A stretch of 64,000 nucleotides of DNA from an uncultured Bacteroidales bacterium (lineage in GTDB: Bacteria > Bacteroidota > Bacteroidia > Bacteroidales > UBA3824): contig CAJOJG010000017.1 in assembly GCA_905234655.1 (NCBI GenBank), positions 1 through 64,000 of the forward strand, given 5' to 3'. Shown here piece after piece: positions 8,727 through 16,101 of the stretch (the stretch's first letter is position 1; every line of letters starts with the position of its first letter). The notes below the pieces were generated by a model. The model had not been told where the DNA came from. It made no database searches and was given only the letters and a program-made list of their open reading frames with translations. Both the position numbers and the translations under genes were made by a program.

Positions 8727-9668
8727 TCACTCCATCTGCGACTTTTTCTCTATGATGTACGAGTTCCTGTCTGAGGACGACCGCGCAACTAACTCACTGA
8801 CAAAGCCTGTCAGGAAAAGTTGGCTGCCGAAGATGATGGTCAACAGTCCAAAATAAAACAGCGGCCTGTCGGTCATCTTCCACTGGTTCCAGAACAATTT
8901 TGCCGCGCTCAGGTACGCCAAGACTACGAACCCGACGAGGAAACTTAGCGTGCCAATCAGCCCGAAAATGTGCATCGGGCTTTTGCCGAACCTGAGGACG
9001 ATGTTGACCGTCAGGAGGTCGAGGAACCCGTTCATGAACCGCTCCATGCCAAATTTTGTCACGCCGTACTTCCGCGCCTGATGCTGGACGACCTTCTCCC
9101 CTATCTTCTTGAAACCGGCTTGCTTGGCGAGAACGGGGATGTACCGGTGCATGTCGCCGTAGACCTCGACGCTCTTCACGACCGTGTTACGGTACGCCTT
9201 AAGCCCACAATTAAAGTCATGGAGGCTCAATCCTGAGAACCACCGCGTGACGGCGTTGAAAAGCTTAGTCGGGATGGTCTTGGAAAGCGGGTCGTAGCGT
9301 TTCTTCTTCCAGCCCGAAACGAGGTCGTACTTCTCCTCCTTAATCATGCGGTAGAGTTCGGGAATCTCGTCCGGCGAGTCCTGCAGGTCGGCGTCCATCG
9401 TAATCACGACGTCGCCCTGCGCGGCTCGGAACCCTTCGTTCAATGCCGCCGACTTGCCATAATTCCGGCGGAACTTAATGCCCTTTATGCGGCTGTCCTC
9501 GACGCCCATCTGCTCAATGCGCTTCCACGAGGTGTCGGCGCTGCCGTCGTCGACCATGATGACTTCATAACTGAAACCATTGGCATCCATGACCTTGGCA
9601 ATCCAGTCACGGAGCTCGCCGATGGACTCCTCCTCGTTATATACCGGGACGATTACTGTTATATCCAT
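8727..9668 (-). CDS. Family 2 glycosyltransferase (DPMS/GtrB-like)
   Basis: This 313-aa membrane-anchored GT-A transferase starts with ITVIVPVYNEEESI, has the nucleotide-binding DDGSADTSW and the metal-binding DADLQDSPDEIP, and ends with two transmembrane helices (about residues 230-290). This layout matches GtrB/ArnC/dolichyl-phosphate mannose synthase-like enzymes that transfer a sugar to undecaprenyl phosphate on the inner face of the membrane. Only 4 nt separate it from the upstream DUF4199 gene, a common pairing in Bacteroidota, so both are in one operon. The sugar donor cannot be read from the sequence. Confidence 0.88.
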   Translation of the reverse strand: MDITVIVPVYNEEESIGELRDWIAKVMDANGFSYEVIMVDDGSADTSWKRIEQMGVEDSRIKGIKFRRNYGKSAALNEGFRAAQGDVVITMDADLQDSPDEIPELYRMIKEEKYDLVSGWKKKRYDPLSKTIPTKLFNAVTRWFSGLSLHDFNCGLKAYRNTVVKSVEVYGDMHRYIPVLAKQAGFKKIGEKVVQHQARKYGVTKFGMERFMNGFLDLLTVNIVLRFGKSPMHIFGLIGTLSFLVGFVVLAYLSAAKLFWNQWKMTDRPLFYFGLLTIIFGSQLFLTGFVSELVARSSSDRNSYIIEKKSQME

Positions 9669-9672
9669 TTTC

Positions 9673-10209
9673 TTACTGCTGCTTGTCCTTGCTGTTGTTT
9701 TTTAATGAACGCCACCAAACCATCAACGCCGAAACCGCCGAGAATATCAGCGACACAAAAGTATAGAATATCGTCACAGAGGCCATCATGGCAGGAACCA
9801 TGACGATGTCCGCGACTTCCATGGCCTCCTGTATCGTGTCCTCCGAGTATATCCTCATCTGTCGCAAGATGACCTCGGACTGTGCCGCAAGCTGGCCTAT
9901 GTACTCGGGGTGGAGCATCTTCATGTACACCGACACGTAGAGATCCACTATCAGCGACCCCGCCATGCCCATTACAATGCCCGCGAGCAACAATTCCGAG
10001 TAGCGCATCCCACGCTTTGAACGCGCAAAATCGTACTGCCCGAGCATTATGACCACTGCAATAATCATGCAAGGCGCAAAACTCGTGACCGAAAACTCCC
10101 TGTCCCACAGCCATGAGCCTATGAGACAGAATGTGACGACATCGGCTCCGAGTTCAAGCCCCCAATACAAGGCTCTCGACCAATAGCGTTTAGTTTCTTC
10201 GCTAACCAT
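9673..10209 (-). CDS. DUF4199 family membrane protein
   Basis: This 178-aa protein has about four predicted transmembrane helices (around residues 14-35, 43-60, 72-95 and 140-165) and matches the pattern of DUF4199 proteins, which typically sit next to a GT2 glycosyltransferase in Bacteroidota. It is the first gene of the operon with the glycosyltransferase. A -7 box TATCTTTG lies on the minus strand at 10249-10242, about 33 nt upstream. Function unknown; the pairing suggests support for the membrane-bound sugar transferase. Confidence 0.75.
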   Translation of the reverse strand: MVSEETKRYWSRALYWGLELGADVVTFCLIGSWLWDREFSVTSFAPCMIIAVVIMLGQYDFARSKRGMRYSELLLAGIVMGMAGSLIVDLYVSVYMKMLHPEYIGQLAAQSEVILRQMRIYSEDTIQEAMEVADIVMVPAMMASVTIFYTFVSLIFSAVSALMVWWRSLKNNSKDKQQ

Positions 10210-10241
10210 TTGATGTCTTTAATGCGTTTAGTTTCATATTA

Positions 10242-10249
10242 CAAAGATA
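10242..10249 (-). promoter_or_regulatory. Probable -7 box for the DUF4199-GT2 operon
   Basis: TATCTTTG on the minus strand matches TAnnTTTG and lies 33 nt upstream of the start at 10209. No -33 TTTG at the usual distance was seen, so this is a half-match. Confidence 0.45.
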
Positions 10250-10360
10250 GTATAATTATTTCAATATCCACATCACAAAAATTAAATATTTTCTTAATTA
10301 TCTGTCACACAATCGAATAAAAAGCGAAAAATTTTTTTTATAAAAAAAATGCCAAAAAAA

Positions 10361-10391
10361 TTTGGTATGTCACAAATAGTTTCTACCTTTG
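10361..10391 (+). promoter_or_regulatory. Promoter of the SRP RNA gene
   Basis: TTTG at 10361-10364 and TACCTTTG at 10384-10391 with 19 nt between them, a full consensus match. It lies immediately upstream of the RNA and there is no coding sequence downstream, which supports a stand-alone RNA gene. Confidence 0.85.
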
Positions 10392-10395
10392 CAGT

Positions 10396-10501
10396 CGGAG
10401 TAAGTCTTGAACGACCAGCTCCTGCGAACCTCCCCAGGTGCGGAAGTAAGCAAGGATAAGCGGTTGTAGCGGTGCGTCTCAAGGTGCTTGCTCCTTTTTT
10501 T
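10396..10501 (+). ncRNA. ffs: Signal recognition particle RNA (small, 4.5S type)
   Basis: The ~100-nt transcript contains the SRP domain-IV signature CCAGGTGCGGAAGTAAGCA with the tetraloop GGAA and the asymmetric internal loop A's, flanked by complementary strands. Its ends pair with each other (ggagtaagtcttga with tcaaggtgcttgctcc) and are followed directly by seven T's, so the closing helix also serves as terminator. It folds as the small bacterial form without an Alu domain. It binds Ffh, whose gene is at 60764-62095 in the same window, to target nascent membrane and secreted proteins. ORFs called on the opposite strand here are spurious. Confidence 0.92.
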
Positions 10502-10560
10502 AATGCATAATTCACAATGCATAATCATAACCAAAAATTCACAATTCAAAATTTCATAAT
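10502..10560. repeat. AT-rich word repeats (ATAATTCACAAT)
   Basis: Short words such as 'ataattcacaat', 'attcacaattcaaaa' and 'ataattcaaatt' recur between the SRP RNA terminator and the esterase stop codon. This is a smaller relative of the window's word-repeat elements. Confidence 0.4.
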
Positions 10561-11415
10561 TCAAATTACTGTATCCAAGAAATTTGCGAAATTTTCCATG
10601 TAAACTTTTAACTGTACTGAATCTAAATCCTTCAGCCCGTGGCCGTTACCGCGAAATGAAACGAAATGGCTGTTACCTGCCATTTTTTCGTGCAACTTCC
10701 TCGACTGGCCTATATTGACGACATTGTCATCCTCGCCGTGGAATATCAAGACTGGCATCTTTGAATCGTAATTAATTGGCGAATAGACACTTGTCAACGA
10801 ATCGAACTTCTCCAAACTCTTTCCGTCAATATCGAAAACAATGTCCGACATGGCATACCTGCCCCACGTCGGCACTTTGTCAAACATCTCGTGTATGTCC
10901 ACCGGACCGAAGTCGTCTATCAAGAACTTGACCCGCCGCGCAGTGACAGTGTCCGCGAAAGCCGCCACCATTGCCAAATGCGCACCTGCCGACGAGCCCC
11001 ACAGCCCTATATTTGCAGTGTCGACGCCGAACTTGTCACCATTCATAACCACAAACTCCACCGCGTCGCGGCAGTCCTCGACCGCGCCTTCGAGATGTCC
11101 GCGTCCAAGCCCGACAAGCCTGTAATCCACCGAAAACACGACTACCCCGCGCCCGACAAGCCACCGCAAGACCTCCTCGCGGTAACGCTGATGGATCTTT
11201 GAGCGTGAGCCGCTTATCCAACTGCCGCCGTGGAAGTACAAAACCGCCGGTTTCATAGCCTGTGGCTCCGCGCCGTAGACGTCCATTTCGAGACTTTCGC
11301 CGTCGCGTGCGGTATACGTGGCAGTATCGCCCACGGTGACTTCGCCTCCGCACGACGCGACGACCATAATCAAAACTAAGAAAAACGAACCGAGACGGCT
11401 AACCGAGTTTGTCAT
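10561..11415 (-). CDS. Alpha/beta-hydrolase esterase lipoprotein
   Basis: This 284-aa protein has a lipoprotein signal (SRLGSFFLVLIMVVASC, lipobox VASC) and so should be anchored in the periplasm or outer membrane. The body is an esterase/lipase of the hormone-sensitive-lipase/BD-FAE type: oxyanion motif YFHGGSW, nucleophile elbow GSSAG, acid in FHGEDD, and catalytic histidine in GNGHGLK. It should hydrolyse short-chain or carbohydrate-linked esters. Its start overlaps the end of the LysE-type gene by 17 nt, so the two are co-transcribed and probably translationally coupled. Confidence 0.88.
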   Translation of the reverse strand: MTNSVSRLGSFFLVLIMVVASCGGEVTVGDTATYTARDGESLEMDVYGAEPQAMKPAVLYFHGGSWISGSRSKIHQRYREEVLRWLVGRGVVVFSVDYRLVGLGRGHLEGAVEDCRDAVEFVVMNGDKFGVDTANIGLWGSSAGAHLAMVAAFADTVTARRVKFLIDDFGPVDIHEMFDKVPTWGRYAMSDIVFDIDGKSLEKFDSLTSVYSPINYDSKMPVLIFHGEDDNVVNIGQSRKLHEKMAGNSHFVSFRGNGHGLKDLDSVQLKVYMENFANFLDTVI

Positions 11416-12055
11416 TGAAGAATATCACAGTTACCACGACCGACAGGCCGAACAGCATGACGCACACGCCGGTAATGCGGTTAATCCACATGATGTGCCT
11501 CGGGCCGATTTGGTTACGGAAGATATTGACCACAAACGCCAGGAACGCCCACCAAATCACCGCGCCGCTTATCACTCCCAACAAGAGGAAGGACGTCTCG
11601 AGCGGCGGGGTCTCGCTGCTTATCGCGCCCGATGCCGTGAAAAGGACACCGAAAGAGAGTATCGTGAGCGGATTAGAAATCGTCAGTCCAAAACTTGCCG
11701 CAAAGTCGCCCAAGACTTTCAGTTTTGAGAACGAGTTGTTCATCTTCTTGTTCTCCTTCCACTGCTCGACGGGGTTCTTGCTGAAGATATTGTACCCCAG
11801 CCCGAGCATAAGCACACCGCCGATAATGCCGATGATGATTCTATGGTTGACGAAGAAGTCGGAGATGAACGAGAGGCTGAACCCCGTCACCAAAGCATAG
11901 AAAAAGTCGCCTAACGCCGAACCTATGCCCATCAGGAATCCCTGCCAAAAGCCTTTCTGTATTGTCTTCTGGACACACAGAATAGCGACTGCCCCTATCG
12001 GACAGGCCGCCAAAAAGCCAATGACAATGCCTCTATATAATATCGATATATCCAA
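11399..12055 (-). CDS. LysE/RhtB family exporter
   Basis: This 218-aa inner-membrane protein has six predicted helices and the LysE-family N-terminus FLAACPIGAVAILCVQKTIQKG (a PxGP-like turn) and NPLTILSF in the third segment. The family exports amino acids or related small molecules. A Lys/Asn-rich loop (NPVEQWKENKKMNNSFSK) joins helices 3 and 4. It is first in a two-gene operon with the esterase lipoprotein. The substrate is not predictable. Confidence 0.85.
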   Translation of the reverse strand: MDISILYRGIVIGFLAACPIGAVAILCVQKTIQKGFWQGFLMGIGSALGDFFYALVTGFSLSFISDFFVNHRIIIGIIGGVLMLGLGYNIFSKNPVEQWKENKKMNNSFSKLKVLGDFAASFGLTISNPLTILSFGVLFTASGAISSETPPLETSFLLLGVISGAVIWWAFLAFVVNIFRNQIGPRHIMWINRITGVCVMLFGLSVVVTVIFFNDKLG

Positions 12056-12093
12056 TTTTTTTTTAGTATGTTTCTCTTTTTTCGGTCCGGCTG

Positions 12094-12101
12094 CAAAGTT
12101 A
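12094..12101 (-). promoter_or_regulatory. -7 box for the LysE-esterase operon
   Basis: TAACTTTG on the minus strand, 39 nt upstream of the LysE start. The -33 region is only AT-rich (a TTTTC is present), so the match is partial. Confidence 0.5.
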
Positions 12102-12157
12102 CAAAAAATAGGAAATAGAAAACATAATTTTGGACGATATTTTTGCAGAAAAATAAC

Positions 12158-12192
12158 AGCCCCCTGTACCGTTCCGGATACAGAGGGCTGAA
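12158..12192 (-). terminator. Terminator after gldJ
   Basis: On the minus strand, cagccctctgta and tacagggggctg pair around tccggaacgg and are followed by TTATTTTT. It ends the porP-gldJ transcript before the LysE promoter. Confidence 0.8.
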
Positions 12193-12222
12193 GCGATGTC
12201 TTTTTATGTCAGGTAATAACGA

Positions 12223-13767
12223 TTATTTTTTCTTGCCGGACACACCGCTCGGGCTGCCCACGCGGATCATCGCGCAACGGAAACCGATGTCGTCGGCGCA
12301 GCGATCCTGCTGCAAGAACCTCCTCGTGCCAGGTACCATCCAGTATACACGGTCTCTCCAACCGCCACCTTTGTAAACCCTTACGCGGTCGTTGACCAAA
12401 GAAGTCATAGGATTGTCCTCGCTGTGCTGGTTGTGGTACATGCGCTCGGTGCCCTTGTCGTCAGAGCCGCCTTCCTCGCCGCCTACAAGCCATGCGTTCC
12501 TGTCGATAGAAGACTTCAAGTCACCGTCCTTGTAGTTGATATTGTCGGCAGTCTGGTAGTTGACACGGTCGGCACTCTCCTCGTCGGTCATGTTGCGGTA
12601 CTTCAAGCGGCCGGTGGTGTCGTCGAGGATGTACTCGTTGTTAGCGTCCATATCGAGGACTTGGAACACGTTACCACGGAAGGGGTTGAACTCCTCGACA
12701 TCCTGGTTAGTGAAGTTACGGTAAACGTCAAGAACCCACTCGTTGACGTTACCCGCCATACAGTAGAGGCCGTAGTCATTAGGCCAGTAGCTGTCCACAG
12801 GCGCGGTCGGTGCGGCGTTATCGTTCAAGTAGCCGGCCACACCCATAAGGTCGCCTCGTCCACGCTGCATATTGGCACGGAACAAGCCTCGGTTAGCCTT
12901 CTCGTCGTTACGGACATAGTGGCCGTTCCAAGGATAGAGCCTCTGGTTCACGATACGTTCCGGCGAAGTGGTCGCATTGCCGATAAGGGCGAGCGCCGCA
13001 TATTCCCATTCAGCCTCGGTAGGGAGCCTGTACGACGGGAGCATGATACCGTCCTCCATTTTTGCGGGACGCTCGCCGTCGGGGGACGATGGCGAAGGGA
13101 TGTTGCGCCTTACAGTACCGATGTACTTTCCGGCGATGTAGGCATCTGTGTTGAAGTTGTTGGAGCCTTTCTGCTCGGGGTCATACTCGAGGATGCCGTA
13201 GTCGATAAGAGCTTTCTCGTTCACACGGTCGGTACGCCATAAGCAGTACTCGTTGGCCTGGTCCCAGCTAACGCCGACCGCCGGATAGTCGTTATAGGCG
13301 GGGTGGCGGAAATAGAACTGGACGTAAGGCTCGTTGAACGCCAGACGCCTGCGCCAGCACAACGTGTCGGGCAACGCCTTGTAATATAACTCGGGATACT
13401 CGTCGAAGTACACCCTATATATCCAGTTAAGGTACTCGCGGTAGTCCACATTGGAGATTTCGGTCTCGTCCATGTAGAAAGAGGATACCGTCACACGCTT
13501 ACGCATTGAGTTCCAGTCGTACATGACGTCCTGCTCGACACTACCCATCGTAAACGTACCGCCTTCTATAAGCACCAAGCCCGGTCCGGCCTGCTGCTCG
13601 ACGTATTCGGCAACTTCGAATCCACCCATCTTCGGATCATTGTATGCCCATCCGGTCTTGCCAGACGAGCCGCTTCGCTGCTGGATCTTTGGTCCGCAGG
13701 ATGTCATAAACAGCGAACTCCCTGATACCAAGCATACAAGCATCATTATTTTCAATCGCGCTTTCAT
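12223..13767 (-). CDS. gldJ: Gliding motility / type IX secretion lipoprotein GldJ
   Basis: This 514-aa lipoprotein (signal MKARLKIMMLVCLVSGSSLFMTSC) has the formylglycine-generating-enzyme/sulfatase-modifying fold. The pattern GLVLIEGGTFTMGS, DWNSMRKRVTVSSFYMDETE, ALPDTLCWRRRLAFNEP, RHPAYNDYPAVGVSW and WRTDRVNE fits GldJ rather than GldK/PorK, which has a different segment after the DETE motif. GldJ stabilises the type IX secretion/gliding machinery at the outer membrane in Flavobacterium. The Met at 13767 starts a clean lipoprotein signal; the longer ORF start adds seven residues. It follows a PorP/SprF gene by 37 nt in one operon. No porL/porM/porN genes follow, so the core complex must be encoded elsewhere. 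Confidence 0.82.
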   Translation of the reverse strand: MKARLKIMMLVCLVSGSSLFMTSCGPKIQQRSGSSGKTGWAYNDPKMGGFEVAEYVEQQAGPGLVLIEGGTFTMGSVEQDVMYDWNSMRKRVTVSSFYMDETEISNVDYREYLNWIYRVYFDEYPELYYKALPDTLCWRRRLAFNEPYVQFYFRHPAYNDYPAVGVSWDQANEYCLWRTDRVNEKALIDYGILEYDPEQKGSNNFNTDAYIAGKYIGTVRRNIPSPSSPDGERPAKMEDGIMLPSYRLPTEAEWEYAALALIGNATTSPERIVNQRLYPWNGHYVRNDEKANRGLFRANMQRGRGDLMGVAGYLNDNAAPTAPVDSYWPNDYGLYCMAGNVNEWVLDVYRNFTNQDVEEFNPFRGNVFQVLDMDANNEYILDDTTGRLKYRNMTDEESADRVNYQTADNINYKDGDLKSSIDRNAWLVGGEEGGSDDKGTERMYHNQHSEDNPMTSLVNDRVRVYKGGGWRDRVYWMVPGTRRFLQQDRCADDIGFRCAMIRVGSPSGVSGKKK

Positions 13768-13804
13768 ATTGACTTGAGTTTTAAACATTTTTTACTATTT
13801 ATAA

Positions 13805-14770
13805 CTAAAAAGCAGGGCATAATATTGTTTTACCATCACTATTTTTTTCTGATTTTTCAAATTTGTACTTCAAACCCACCTCATACGAGCCGTAAGTCTG
13901 CCTGACAACCGCCGAAGTCTCGACTTCGTGGCCTATGCCGACCTCTATCCGCCCGAGGTCGAAGCCCGCGCCCATGACGACCGCCGAGGACACCGCCACT
14001 GACTTTTCGATGCGGTAGCCCAACGACAACAACAGCCTGTAGCCTGAAAAATAGACATTCGGCATTATCATGTCGCTGTACCGTGAATGTGAAAAACAAA
14101 TTCCCGGAACCACAATGCGCTCCAGCTTGTTCTGCGTCCCGCCAATCTTTATCTTGTGGTTGGCCACGGCAGCCATGGTCATCGGCGAGTAGTTGGAGTC
14201 GCCGGCGAGCCGGAAGTTGGCAAGCCGGTGGAATCCCAAAGCCACCATGGTCTCCTTAGTATATACAGCGATGCCGGTGCCAAAAGTCAGGCTGCGGTAG
14301 CCGTCGGACGCCATGTCCTCCGCCAACGAGCCAATCTCGCCGGTCGTCGGCTCTATCATCGAGTAGTAGACCATGTCCTCCTGACGGACAAAACGGCCGA
14401 TAAAGCCGGCTGAAATACCCATGCTGCACTTCAAGTCGCCGGTTATCTCGAAGTCATAGCCATATAACAAGTCGACGCACGTTGTCGAAAAGGCACTCTG
14501 ACCGCCATAATCGCCGTATATCCGCGCGCCAACGCCGCTCGAAAAAGTCGGCAGCTTCTGCTGGTACTCCGCCATATAGATTTTATAGCCGCCATCGACA
14601 CCCGGCCACTGGCTGCGCAAGGCGAAACCCAACTCGTTATAGTCGCCCACCGAAACAAACGCAGGCGACATGCCAAGCTTGTCCAAGTAATACTGCGAAA
14701 AGTTATATTCCTGCGAGTATCCCGCCTTGACGACACATCCTATCAGCAATATGAGCCATAATTTCTTCAT
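13805..14770 (-). CDS. PorP/SprF family outer-membrane protein
   Basis: This 321-aa exported beta-barrel starts at ATG 14770 (signal MKKLWLILLIGCVVKAGYSQ) and contains the PorP/SprF pattern FSQYYLDKLGMSPAFVS...ALRSQWPG near the N-terminus and repeated short beta-strands with GIAVYTKETMVALGFHRL and SYEVGLKYKF near the end. PorP-type proteins tether type IX machinery or surface adhesins at the outer membrane. It is unusual in having a C-terminal tail ending TILCPAF; the second PorP-like protein at 18101 ends in a similar VIACPKL. It is first in an operon with gldJ, with TAATTTTG on the minus strand at 14807-14800 as its likely -7 box. Confidence 0.85.
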   Translation of the reverse strand: MKKLWLILLIGCVVKAGYSQEYNFSQYYLDKLGMSPAFVSVGDYNELGFALRSQWPGVDGGYKIYMAEYQQKLPTFSSGVGARIYGDYGGQSAFSTTCVDLLYGYDFEITGDLKCSMGISAGFIGRFVRQEDMVYYSMIEPTTGEIGSLAEDMASDGYRSLTFGTGIAVYTKETMVALGFHRLANFRLAGDSNYSPMTMAAVANHKIKIGGTQNKLERIVVPGICFSHSRYSDMIMPNVYFSGYRLLLSLGYRIEKSVAVSSAVVMGAGFDLGRIEVGIGHEVETSAVVRQTYGSYEVGLKYKFEKSEKNSDGKTILCPAF

Positions 14771-14799
14771 CAGATAAAATAGATTACCCTTTGAAAACG

Positions 14800-14807
14800 C
14801 AAAATTA
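14800..14807 (-). promoter_or_regulatory. Probable -7 box for porP-gldJ
   Basis: TAATTTTG on the minus strand, 30 nt upstream of ATG 14770. A TTTG-like -33 (14833-14830) is 22 nt away, slightly longer than usual. Confidence 0.5.
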
Positions 14808-14893
14808 CGAAAAAAATTAACAAAAAAATGCAAAAAATGTCACGTTTCTGAAAAATAAAAATTAGTTTTACACTCTGAATTAAAAACAAAAGG

Positions 14894-16054
14894 ATGAAGA
14901 CATTAATAACAATAGCGGCGATACTACTCGGCAGCATCGCCTCAGTCGCCCAAACTAAAGACAACGACTTGAAAATAAGCATACTAACATGCGCCCACGG
15001 CGAAGAGATATACGCTGCGTTCGGCCACTGTGCATTCAGGGCATCATCGCAGAGCAGGCACTTCGACAAGGTATATAACTACGGCACGTTCAACTACAAC
15101 CAGCCGTTCTTCGTACTTAAATTTGTGCGCGGCTTCCTCGACTACGCCGTATCGAGCTACGACTACAAGCTTTTCCGATACGAGTACGTCCGCGAAAAGC
15201 GCAAAGTCAAAGAACAAGTCCTCAACCTCAGCCCCGAACAGGCGCAGGCCGTGTACGACTTCCTCGAATGGAACTCCATGCCGGAGAACCGAAACTACAA
15301 ATACAACTTCCTCGAAGACAACTGCGCCACACGCATACGCGACGTACTGACAAACGCATGCAGCCCCGACATACAGTACCCCGACACGACATACGCCTTC
15401 ACCCTCCGCGACGCCATAGACGAGCGAATCGAAGACATGCCATGGTTCAGGTTCGGAATAACACTGCTCATGGGACTGCCTGTCGACAAGAAAGCGACCG
15501 CAATGACCGCAATGTTCCTGCCCGACTACGTGCACTCCACGATTGCCGACACAAAAATCGTCCGCGACGGCGCGCTGGAGCCCATTGTGAAGGACAGCTC
15601 CGTCGTCGTAGCCGCAGACAAGCCGGTAAGCCACGTAGACTTCCTGACATACTGCTCGCCCGCGCTGCTGCTGTGGATTCTGCTATTGGCATGGGGCTGG
15701 GCGACATACAAGGAAATTAAGAACCACACATACCACGCCGCGCCCGACAAAGTCCTGCTCTTTATCGTCGGACTGTTCGGCATACTGTTCGTCGTGATGT
15801 GGTTCTTCACCGAGCACACCGTCACTGCAAACAATCTCAACATAATCTGGGCAATACCGCTCCACGCGATTGCGGCATGGATGGTGAAGTCAAAATCCAC
15901 ACTCTGGAAAACATATTATAAAGTGACAGCCATAACAACCGCCGCCATGCTCGTATGCGCGCCGATCGTGCCACAGCACTACGACCCGGCATTCTACCCG
16001 CTCTTGGCAATCATAACGATGCGCCTTGCGAGAATCGGATGGCGGAACGAATAA
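14894..16054 (+). CDS. DUF4105 (Lnb N-terminal-like) membrane protein
   Basis: This 386-aa protein has a signal sequence (MKTLITIAAILLGSIASVAQ), then an N-terminal periplasmic domain with GEEIYAAFGHCAFR and YNFLEDNCATRIRD. The conserved His and Cys of these two blocks recall the papain-like NlpC/Lnb-N superfamily (DUF4105). The C-terminal third has about four or five membrane helices (residues ~255-380). The reaction is unknown; a cysteine peptidase or acyltransferase role is a guess from the fold family. It is divergent from porP and its last residues nearly touch the next gene, so the two are likely one operon. Confidence 0.75.
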   Translation: MKTLITIAAILLGSIASVAQTKDNDLKISILTCAHGEEIYAAFGHCAFRASSQSRHFDKVYNYGTFNYNQPFFVLKFVRGFLDYAVSSYDYKLFRYEYVREKRKVKEQVLNLSPEQAQAVYDFLEWNSMPENRNYKYNFLEDNCATRIRDVLTNACSPDIQYPDTTYAFTLRDAIDERIEDMPWFRFGITLLMGLPVDKKATAMTAMFLPDYVHSTIADTKIVRDGALEPIVKDSSVVVAADKPVSHVDFLTYCSPALLLWILLLAWGWATYKEIKNHTYHAAPDKVLLFIVGLFGILFVVMWFFTEHTVTANNLNIIWAIPLHAIAAWMVKSKSTLWKTYYKVTAITTAAMLVCAPIVPQHYDPAFYPLLAIITMRLARIGWRNE

Positions 16055-16101
16055 CCCGAACATACATCACCCCCACCCCACCCTTAACTGCACAAAAAGA
16101 C

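Noticed and set aside
10294-10564. Minus ORFs of 64-73 aa
   Set aside because: They are antisense to the SRP RNA gene and its promoter and have no protein-like pattern.
12424-13242. 272-aa plus ORF
   Set aside because: Antisense to gldJ; Val/Ala-rich shadow without a start context.
15955-16101. Extended N-terminus of the 16102 protein
   Set aside because: It overlaps the DUF4105 gene and lacks a signal peptide; Met at 16102 begins a clean one.
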